Below are positions 1 through 5,133 of a DNA stretch of 5,133 bases, piece after piece. Each line of letters begins with the position of its first letter. Within the stretch, counting starts at the first letter, position 1. Position numbers and translations under genes: made by a program. Source of the DNA: Acidimicrobiia bacterium (GTDB taxonomy: Bacteria; Actinomycetota; Acidimicrobiia; Spongiisociales; ZC4RG35); assembly GCA_003230435.1 (NCBI GenBank), contig QIDW01000458.1:1-5133 (forward strand). The letters run 5' to 3'. The notes beneath the pieces were generated by a model. It was given only the letters and a program-made list of their open reading frames with translations. It did no database searches and was not told the origin of the DNA.

Positions 1-5
1 AATCA

Positions 6-776
6 ATGATCGAGTTCAAGAACGTAGACGTGACCTACCCCGGTGGCCTCAAGGCGTTGAAGGACGTCAGCCTCACCATCGACGATGGGGAACTTGTTGT
101 TGTGGTTGGGCTATCCGGCGCCGGCAAATCAACGATGTTGCGAGCGATCAATGGCTTTGTCCCCATCACCGCCGGCTCGGTGATCGTGAATGGTGTCCAG
201 GTCGAAAGTGCGAAACCAAAGGAGCTGCGCGCTCTCAGGTCCGGCATCGGGATGATCTTCCAGACATTCAATTTGGTGAAACGCACCACCGTCATCAACA
301 ACGTGCTGATGGGTCGCCTGGCTTACGTGCCGCGCTGGCGTTCTCTGTTTGGGGCTTGGCCAGCCGATGAAAGAGAGAGAGCCATTCAGGCGCTGGAAAG
401 AGTCGAGATCGTCGAAAAGACATACGTGCGGGCATCTGATCTGTCGGGTGGCCAGCAGCAGCGGGTGGGCATCGCCCGGGCCCTCGCCCAGGATCCGAAG
501 GTGCTCCTAGCCGACGAGCCAGTCGCTTCGCTCGACCCCGTCACCTCGCACACGGTGATGCAGGACCTTCGTCGAATAAACCGCGATCTCAACATCACAA
601 CGCTGATCAATCTCCATTTCCTCGACCTCGCGCGCAGTTATGGCAAACGTCTGATCGGGTTGCGAGACGGCGAGCTGGTCTACGACGGCGACATCGAGGA
701 CGTCTCCGACGAGACGTTCAGAGGGATCTATGGCAGGGCTGTAACACCGGACGACCTGCTCGAGGGCGCCGAGTGA
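6..776 (+). CDS. phnC: Phosphonate-type ABC importer ATP-binding protein PhnC
   Basis: This 256-residue protein is the cytoplasmic ATPase that powers uptake of phosphonate or a related phosphorus oxyanion through PhnE-type permeases. All nucleotide-binding motifs are visible and intact: Walker A GLSGAGKS (about residues 35-42), Q-loop Q86 in IFQTFNL, signature LSGGQ (146-150), Walker B VLLADEP (166-172), D-loop SLD (175-177) and the H-loop histidine H204 in NLHFLDLA. The length is close to the usual 250-265 residues of PhnC, and the NLHFLDLA and FQTFNLVKR stretches are typical of PhnC rather than of other importer ATPases. The ATG lies five bases inside the window, so its ribosome binding site is not visible. 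Its TGA overlaps the GTG of the first permease gene by four bases, which points to one operon and coupled translation. Substrate choice depends on PhnD, which is not in the window, so phosphite, hypophosphite or another oxyanion is possible. Confidence 0.93.
   Translation: MIEFKNVDVTYPGGLKALKDVSLTIDDGELVVVVGLSGAGKSTMLRAINGFVPITAGSVIVNGVQVESAKPKELRALRSGIGMIFQTFNLVKRTTVINNVLMGRLAYVPRWRSLFGAWPADERERAIQALERVEIVEKTYVRASDLSGGQQQRVGIARALAQDPKVLLADEPVASLDPVTSHTVMQDLRRINRDLNITTLINLHFLDLARSYGKRLIGLRDGELVYDGDIEDVSDETFRGIYGRAVTPDDLLEGAE
762..766 (+). promoter_or_regulatory. Shine-Dalgarno site for the first permease gene
   Basis: GAGGG lies six bases before the GTG at 773, inside the last codons of phnC. 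It supports the GTG that overlaps the phnC stop as the true start of the first permease gene. Confidence 0.5.
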
Positions 777-2046
777 CCAACGGCAGCGCCCGACCGACCC
801 CACCACGCAGGGCGTCGGGCCTTCTACTCCCACTCACCGTGGCAGTCATCGGAGCAGCAGTCGGAGGTCTGACGGCAGGAGTGGCAGCGGGCGTCTTGTG
901 GGGCCTGATCGCCGCAGCAGCACTCATCGTCGGGCTTCGCCTCGCCGACATCAAGCTCGTAGCATGGGAGACGGCGCTGGTGGCCGTTGGCTTCGCCGTC
1001 TCAACGACTCTCACCGTGAGGTTGCTCCCCGAGGCTCTCGAGATTCTCACGCCCTGGCTGTCGGTGCGGTTGGCCGGTGTTTGGTTGCTCTCGGGACTGG
1101 CGATTGGCGTCATAGTCATGCGACGGAGCCGCCCCACCACGGCCGCGAACGTCGCCCTCTTGTGGGCCGGTGCCGGCGCACTCATCGGGCCTCTCGGGGT
1201 GAGTCTCGGCGTGATCGATGACGGTATGGATTCGCTCGGCACTGATGCATACGTCGTTGCATCACTGATTGTCGTCTTGATAGGCGGAAGTGCGGCCATC
1301 TCTGCGGTCAGCGGTGTTCGCTCCATCGTGATCGGCTCGACAACGCTGATGATCACCTGGTTCGCAGCATCTCAGATCGGATTCACCATCGGCGGGCTGG
1401 TTGAGAACTTTGCGAATATCGCGAACGTGCCCGATTTCTGGCCAGGGCACTTGGTGGTGGCTCCCCAGTTGGGACTTCGGATCGCCTTTCCTTCCCAGCC
1501 CTCTCATCGAGACCTTCCGGATCGCAATCCTCGCCGCTGTCACCGGTTGTCTCGTGGCGCTTCCTGTCGCGTTCATGGCTTCGACGATGACCACTCCCAA
1601 CCGGATCACGTACTTCCTCGACAAGAGCTTCATGAACGTCATCCGAACGATCCCCGATCTGTTCTGGGCGATGCTCTTCGTCGCAGCGGTCGGCGTCGGA
1701 CCGTTAGCCGGTGTCCTTGCCCTGTTTTTCTTCTATCGACTCGGTAGACCCCGGGCCGTTGGAGGCAGCTCGCGCCACAGGTGGATCGCACTTCCCCGCG
1801 GTACGCGTGTCGGTGTTCCCCCAGGTCCTACCCAACTACGTCGCCTACGCCCTCTACATTTTTGAGATAAACATCCGTGCGTCGGTTGTTCTCGGCCTCG
1901 TGGGAGCAGGTGGCATTGGCCGGGTTCTGGAGGCACAACGTGCCTTCTTCCAGTTCGATCGGGTGCTGGCAGTTGTCATCATCATCTTCGTGATCGTGTT
2001 CCTCATCGAGCAGGTCAGTGTCGGTCTTCGACGGAGGTTGGTGTGA
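773..2046 (+). pseudogene. phnE: Frameshifted PhnE-type ABC permease (first of two), with long N-terminal membrane extension
   Basis: This is a membrane permease gene of the phosphonate ABC importer, apparently broken. Family-like protein runs in one frame from GTG 773 to about 1465, in a second frame from about 1470 to 1735 (LIETFRIAILAA, IRTIPDLFWAMLF), and in a third from about 1735 to TGA 2046 (VDPGPLEAARATGG, FPQVLPNYVAYALY, FEINIRAS, GAGGIG). Translation from 773 would instead leave the family sequence near residue 230 and stop at TAG 1745-1747 after 324 residues. The second junction lacks about 12 residues (about 35 nt) that the intact paralogue downstream has just before its EAA loop. 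Residues 1 to about 185 form several hydrophobic helices not found in ordinary PhnE (about 260-280 residues); a repaired protein would be about 435 residues. Start GTG overlaps the phnC stop, and the end overlaps the next permease start. A sequencing or assembly error is the alternative, though it explains the missing block less easily than a one-base shift. Confidence 0.8.
2033..2037 (+). promoter_or_regulatory. Shine-Dalgarno site for the second permease gene
   Basis: A consensus GGAGG lies five bases before the GTG at 2043, within the end of the first permease gene. It decides the overlapping GTG start and could let ribosomes initiate here even though the upstream gene is frameshifted. Confidence 0.6.
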
Positions 2047-2999
2047 CCACGCCGACAATGACGACAGAACGGCCGGAGGCACGTCCGGAACGCCCGCTAA
2101 GACCCCGGCTGGTGCGTTGGGGGATAACGGCGGCCATTCTCATTCCGACCCTGTGGTCGGTGCTCGGCCTCGACGTCTCCTTGGAGCAGGTGCTGAGTGC
2201 ACCGGCCGACATCTGGGCCATCTTCAGGCTGATGGTTCCGCCGGACTTCAGCCCCGAGGCCATCGAACGGGCACTCCCCAAGATCATGGAGTCTTTGTGG
2301 ATCGCCTGGGTTGGAACACTGATCGGAGCCTTCTTCTCGTTCTTCCTCGCGTTCCTGGCCGCGACCAATGTCACGCCCAAATGGCTTTCGACCTCGGTCA
2401 GACAGCTTCTCAACGCAATACGCGCCGTCCCCGAGCTGCTGGTCGCGATGGTCCTGATTCCGGTCACAGGTCTCGGCGCATTCACTGGAACCCTCGCTCT
2501 TGGCATCCATTCGATCGGCACGCTCGGCAAGCTGTCTTCAGAGGTGATCGAAGGAGCTGACGCCGGACCGGTGGAGGCGGTCTCCTCGGTGGGCGGAACA
2601 AAAGTGGAGGAGATGAGATTCGGACTGGTGCCTCAAGTGATGCCAAGCATCGTCGCCTACTGGCTGTATCGATTTGAGATCAATATCCGCGCTTCGGCTG
2701 TCCTCGGCGTCGTGGGCGCGGGAGGCATCGGCGCTGAGCTCGTCGCCCAACTCCGTTTCCGTGACTTCTCCAGAGCCGGGACTGTTCTCTTTCTCACCGT
2801 TCTCATCGTCCTGTCGATCGATACCATCTCGGCCCGAGTCAGACGGAGGATCATCTCCGGTCGAGCCGAACGTGGGCCGGTAGCGAGCTTCATGGCAATG
2901 ACGTGGTGGCAGCGCGTGTTGACGTCGGTGGTCGTGATCGCCGGGGCCGCGTTCGTCATCTTCATCCTGTACCAGTACCAGCAGGCGCTAATTGCCTGA
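2043..2999 (+). CDS. phnE: PhnE-type phosphonate ABC transporter permease (second of two)
   Basis: This 318-residue inner-membrane protein forms the translocation pore with PhnC, probably as a homodimer or, if the upstream permease were intact, as a heterodimer. A charged cytoplasmic N-terminus (residues 1-22) is followed by a helix at about 24-42, the VPPDFS segment (65-70) typical of PhnE before the core, and core helices at about 83-108, 125-148, 215-236 and 245-262. The ATPase-contacting EAA loop is visible at about 178-197 (EAVSSVGG to GLVPQ), followed by YRFEINIRAS and GAGGIG, hallmarks of PhnE. An ordinary PhnE would end near ARVRRRI (264-270). Here about 48 more residues follow, with one more hydrophobic helix (about 291-312) and a Tyr/Gln tail (YQYQQ). 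The GTG start overlaps the upstream stop by four bases and is preceded by GGAGG. The substrate is uncertain for the same reason as for PhnC. Confidence 0.9.
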   Translation: MTTPTMTTERPEARPERPLRPRLVRWGITAAILIPTLWSVLGLDVSLEQVLSAPADIWAIFRLMVPPDFSPEAIERALPKIMESLWIAWVGTLIGAFFSFFLAFLAATNVTPKWLSTSVRQLLNAIRAVPELLVAMVLIPVTGLGAFTGTLALGIHSIGTLGKLSSEVIEGADAGPVEAVSSVGGTKVEEMRFGLVPQVMPSIVAYWLYRFEINIRASAVLGVVGAGGIGAELVAQLRFRDFSRAGTVLFLTVLIVLSIDTISARVRRRIISGRAERGPVASFMAMTWWQRVLTSVVVIAGAAFVIFILYQYQQALIA

Positions 3000-3006
3000 G
3001 AACGTG

Positions 3007-3999
3007 ATGCTGCGACGGACACGTGAAGACCGGGAGCGGCTCGAACACGAATTGCTGGCGTCGGCTGCCACCAAAGCCGACGAGTCGAAGGGTCGAGAGG
3101 AAGACGAGAGTCCGGATGAGTACCGCACAGCCTTCGAGCGGGACCGCGACCGCGTTGTCCACAGCAAAGCGTTCCGACGATTGAAGCACAAGACACAGGT
3201 GTTCCTCAACCCCGACGGCGACCACTTTGTCACCCGGATGACACACACGATCCAGGTGACACAGGTGGGACGGGCAATAGCGCGTGGGCTGGGTCTCAAC
3301 GAAGACCTGACCGAAGCGATATGCCTCGCCCACGATGTCGGTCACTCGCCGTTTGGACACACAGGAGAAGATGCTTTGGCCCCCTTCGTTGAAGGCGAGT
3401 GGCTGCACTCGGCTCATGGAGTGCGCACGTTGTCGCTTCTCGAGCCCTTGAACCTCACCCATGAGGTTCTGGACGGAGTTCGGGCACACACCTGGAAGAT
3501 CGAACCACCACCGCAGACGCCGGAAGGCCGGCTATGCCGGTATGCCGACCGCATTGCCTACCTCACCCATGATGTGTCCGATGCGCTGCGCGCAGGCGTG
3601 CTCGAGTACCACGACCTCCCCACAGCTACCTTGACCACCTTTGGCGCCACGTCGAGGGAGTGGATTGGAGCCATGGCGACGTCGGTTATCGAGACAAGTC
3701 ATCTGTCGGGTCGAGTCGAGATGGACCCCCGCCATCTGGAGGTAATGATCGCGCTCCGGGACTTCATGTTTGAGCGTGTTTATCTGAGCCGAGAGGCCGA
3801 AGCTCAGAAAGAGAAAGCGGTTCTGGTCATTCAGGATTTGGTCAGGTACTACTCGGAGCACCCGGACGAGGTGCCCGACTCATACACGGTGCCGGGCGCC
3901 GAACCACTTGCCCGGGCTGTCGACTACGTGGCAGGTATGACCGACCGTTTCGCCATGCGCACCCACGACCGCCTCTACCGCCCCACCTTGTTGGACTAA
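3007..3999 (+). CDS. dgt: dNTP triphosphohydrolase (dGTPase-like HD-domain protein)
   Basis: This soluble enzyme of about 330 residues is expected to hydrolyse dGTP or other dNTPs to the deoxynucleoside and triphosphate, controlling dNTP pools. Numbering from TTG 2992, visible family motifs are RTAFERDRDR (45-54), HSKAFRRLKHKTQVF (57-71), H85 in TRMTHT, the HD pair H114-D115 in LAHDVGHSPFGHTGE with H118, H123 and E126, NLTHEVLDGV (154-163), and D186 in YADRIAYLTHD. H85, H114, D115 and D186 fit the metal ligands. The C-terminal DYVAGMTDRFA matches the shorter bacterial dGTPase-like subfamily, and the length is usual for it. Possible starts are TTG 2992, GTG 3004 and ATG 3007; I choose ATG 3007, which has GAG six bases upstream, but TTG 2992 would overlap the permease stop and cannot be excluded. 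The gene is nearly contiguous with the importer operon and is followed by the 44-bp palindrome. True substrate preference cannot be read from sequence. Confidence 0.9.
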   Translation: MLRRTREDRERLEHELLASAATKADESKGREEDESPDEYRTAFERDRDRVVHSKAFRRLKHKTQVFLNPDGDHFVTRMTHTIQVTQVGRAIARGLGLNEDLTEAICLAHDVGHSPFGHTGEDALAPFVEGEWLHSAHGVRTLSLLEPLNLTHEVLDGVRAHTWKIEPPPQTPEGRLCRYADRIAYLTHDVSDALRAGVLEYHDLPTATLTTFGATSREWIGAMATSVIETSHLSGRVEMDPRHLEVMIALRDFMFERVYLSREAEAQKEKAVLVIQDLVRYYSEHPDEVPDSYTVPGAEPLARAVDYVAGMTDRFAMRTHDRLYRPTLLD

Positions 4000-4006
4000 C
4001 CCGCGT

Positions 4007-4050
4007 ACCTGAGGTTGTTAAGCCCGTATACGGGCTTAACAACCTCAGGT
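4007..4050. repeat. Perfect 44-bp palindrome, probable hairpin or terminator after dgt
   Basis: Positions 4007-4028 are the exact reverse complement of 4029-4050, with no mismatch. As RNA it would fold into a 20-bp stem (4007-4026 with 4031-4050) capped by a UAUA loop. It begins seven bases after the dgt stop and ends 26 bases before natA. No T-run follows on either strand, so it is not a textbook Rho-independent terminator, although high-GC actinobacteria often use hairpins without a U-tract. A bidirectional terminator, an mRNA 3'-end stabiliser, a dispersed extragenic palindrome or a regulator-binding dyad are all possible; the position between two units favours termination. Confidence 0.9.
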
Positions 4051-4066
4051 TCGAGTCAGGTAATCT
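4036..4066 (+). promoter_or_regulatory. Candidate promoter for the natA-natB unit
   Basis: TTAACA (4036-4041, one mismatch to TTGACA) is followed after 19 bases by TAATCT (4061-4066), which fits the actinobacterial TAnnnT -10 pattern. Transcription would begin near 4073, only a few bases before the GTG at 4077, giving a nearly leaderless mRNA. This would fit the absence of a Shine-Dalgarno sequence before natA. The spacer is longer than ideal and the -35 element sits in the right arm of the palindrome, so this is a weak call. Confidence 0.25.
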
Positions 4067-4076
4067 CCCCGACTCC

Positions 4077-4964
4077 GTGCTCTCAATCCGAGATCTTCAT
4101 AAACGCTTCGGCGACATTGTCGCCCTCGATGGTTGCGGCTTCGATGTGCCCCGGGGTCGAATGCTCGGATTCCTCGGACCGAATGGGGCCGGCAAAACCA
4201 CGACCATGCGGGCCATCTTTGGACTCGTCCGGCCTGACTCCGGCACGGTTTCCTGGGATCAAACCTTGTTAGGTCCCGATGAAAGGCTCAGATTCGGCTA
4301 CATGCCCGAGGAGCGAGGTCTCTACCCAAAGATGAAGGCCCACGACCAGCTCTCCTATCTGGGGCGACTCCACGGCATGCAACCAGGCAAGGCTTCTGAG
4401 GCCGCCGACTATTGGCTTGACCGGCTGGGTCTCGCAGAACGTCGAATGGACCCGGTGGAGGCCCTCTCGCACGGAAACCAGCAGCGTGTCCAGCTTGCCG
4501 CAGCCCTGGTTCATGACCCCGAACTACTGGTGCTTGACGAGCCGTTTGCCGGTCTGGATCCCATCGCCGTCGAAACAATGTCGGAGGCTCTGCGCGAGCA
4601 GGCGGCCGATGGCAAGGCGGTCGTGTTCAGTTCTCACCAACTCGACCTGGTCGAGGATCTTTGCGAGGACGTAGCCATCATCGCCGACGGGCGGATCGTC
4701 CTGGAGGGAACGGTCAGCGACCTCAAGGACGCCGCACCGATTCGGCACTTGGAGATCGAGGTGGATGGGGATGCGGATTCGCTGCTCGCCACTCTCGACG
4801 GTGTTCGCAGTACCAAGTTCGACGGCACACGTCACACGGTGATTATCGACGCCGATACCGACCTTCGGGGTTTCCTCGCTCGAGCTCAGGACGCCGGCCG
4901 ACTCAGGCATTTCTCCTACACCACACCCTCACTGACAGACCTCTTTCGCCAGGCTGTGCAGTGA
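4077..4964 (+). CDS. NatA-type ABC exporter ATP-binding protein with DUF4162-like C-terminus
   Basis: This 295-residue cytoplasmic ATPase would drive an ABC-2 type exporter. Motifs in order are Walker A GPNGAGKT (34-41), MPEERGLYP (76-84) at the Q-loop with glutamate in the place of glutamine, signature LSHGNQQRVQ (130-139), Walker B LLVLDEP (150-156), D-loop GLD (159-161) and H-loop H187 in FSSHQLD. The PEERGLYP and LS-x-GNQQ forms are characteristic of the NatA/YhaQ-like branch. Residues from about 215 to 290 form the mixed C-terminal region seen in DUF4162-containing members. GTG 4077 is the first usable start in frame after the dgt stop, and MLSIRDLHKRFGD is a natural ATPase beginning; no clear ribosome binding site precedes it. 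The TGA overlaps the GTG of the permease gene by four bases. The substrate is unknown: relatives are linked to sodium, peptides or drugs, and nothing here selects among them. Confidence 0.9.
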   Translation: MLSIRDLHKRFGDIVALDGCGFDVPRGRMLGFLGPNGAGKTTTMRAIFGLVRPDSGTVSWDQTLLGPDERLRFGYMPEERGLYPKMKAHDQLSYLGRLHGMQPGKASEAADYWLDRLGLAERRMDPVEALSHGNQQRVQLAAALVHDPELLVLDEPFAGLDPIAVETMSEALREQAADGKAVVFSSHQLDLVEDLCEDVAIIADGRIVLEGTVSDLKDAAPIRHLEIEVDGDADSLLATLDGVRSTKFDGTRHTVIIDADTDLRGFLARAQDAGRLRHFSYTTPSLTDLFRQAVQ

Positions 4965-5133
4965 CTTCGTTTGGTGCCCTTTGGGAGATTGCTCGTCGCG
5001 AGATCCGTGAGCGTGGACGATCGAAGGCTTATCTCCTGACGAGTCTCATCACGCTGGTCCTCGTGATCGGGATCATTGTCGTCCCAACGTTTTTCGACGG
5101 CGGTACCGATGACTACACCGTGGGGTCGATTGG
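4961..5133 (+). CDS. NatB-like ABC-2 permease, 5' part only
   Basis: Only the first 57 codons are present before the window ends. The protein begins VTSFGALWEIARREIRERGR, a basic amphipathic stretch, then SKAYLLTSLITLVLVIGIIV (residues 21-40), a first membrane helix, and then PTFFDGG, which should open the large extracytoplasmic loop. An ARREIRERGRSKAY-like segment before the first helix is typical of NatB/YhaP-type ABC-2 permeases, which pair with the ATPase encoded just upstream. The GTG overlaps the natA stop by four bases, with only a weak AGG seven bases upstream, so translation is probably coupled. The family call rests on the N-terminus and the neighbour; the transported substrate is not known. 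Confidence 0.75.
   Translation, partial: MTSFGALWEIARREIRERGRSKAYLLTSLITLVLVIGIIVVPTFFDGGTDDYTVGSI

Noticed and set aside
718..1356. Long open frame on the minus strand opposite the first permease.
   Set aside because: It has no recognisable family motifs and lies antisense to a well-supported permease; high GC readily creates such shadow frames.
1715..1750. Programmed frameshift at the TTTTTCTTCT run in the first permease.
   Set aside because: Changing frame here would still omit about 12 conserved residues present in the paralogue, and a second independent shift lies upstream.
2968..2990. Short tandem TACCAG copies at the end of the second permease gene.
   Set aside because: Only two copies encoding YQYQ; too short to be a meaningful repeat.
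4053..4075. Short inverted repeat GAGTC-N13-GACTC before natA.
   Set aside because: Five-base arms with a 13-base loop are expected by chance and do not extend outward or inward.
4048..4078. GGTTCGAGTC after the palindrome resembles the T-arm of a tRNA.
   Set aside because: The five bases on each side of TTCGAGT do not pair, and no acceptor or anticodon stem can be built around it.
1..5133. Insertion sequences, CRISPR arrays, tRNA, rRNA or riboswitches.
   Set aside because: No transposase-like protein, spaced direct repeats or recognisable structured RNA was seen; genes fill all but the 77-base gap before natA.

Overview
The window is a GC-rich, densely packed bacterial segment with every recognisable gene on the + strand. 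Frequent GTG starts, repeated 4-base GTGA stop/start overlaps, and actinobacterial-looking protein sequences suggest a high-GC Gram-positive bacterium, possibly an Acidimicrobiia-like actinomycete. That assignment is an inference from style; there is no rRNA or other marker here to fix it.

Region 1 (6-2999) is the ATPase and permease part of a PhnCDE-type ABC importer for phosphonate or a related phosphorus oxyanion. It holds PhnC (ATPase), a first PhnE-like permease, and a second PhnE-like permease, joined by GTGA overlaps. The binding protein PhnD would be expected just outside the left edge. The first permease gene is broken: its family-like protein runs through three reading frames, with one shift near 1440-1490 and another at about 1730-1740, where about 35 nt present in the intact paralogue are missing. 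It also carries an unusually long membrane-embedded N-terminal region, and the second permease has an extra C-terminal membrane helix.

Region 2 (3007-3999) is an HD-domain deoxynucleoside triphosphate triphosphohydrolase (dGTPase-like) that starts within a few bases of the end of the second permease gene, so it is probably co-transcribed with the importer.

Region 3 (4000-4076) is the only intergenic gap. It is dominated by a perfect 44-bp palindrome (4007-4050), probably a strong hairpin or terminator between the two transcription units, with a weak candidate promoter on its right side.

Region 4 (4077-5133) starts a second ABC system of the NatA/NatB export type: a complete ATPase with a DUF4162-like C-terminal region, then the beginning of its ABC-2 permease, cut by the window edge. 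No mobile element, CRISPR array, tRNA or rRNA was seen. Nothing here is clearly a new biological system; the most notable items are the palindrome and the decayed, enlarged permease.
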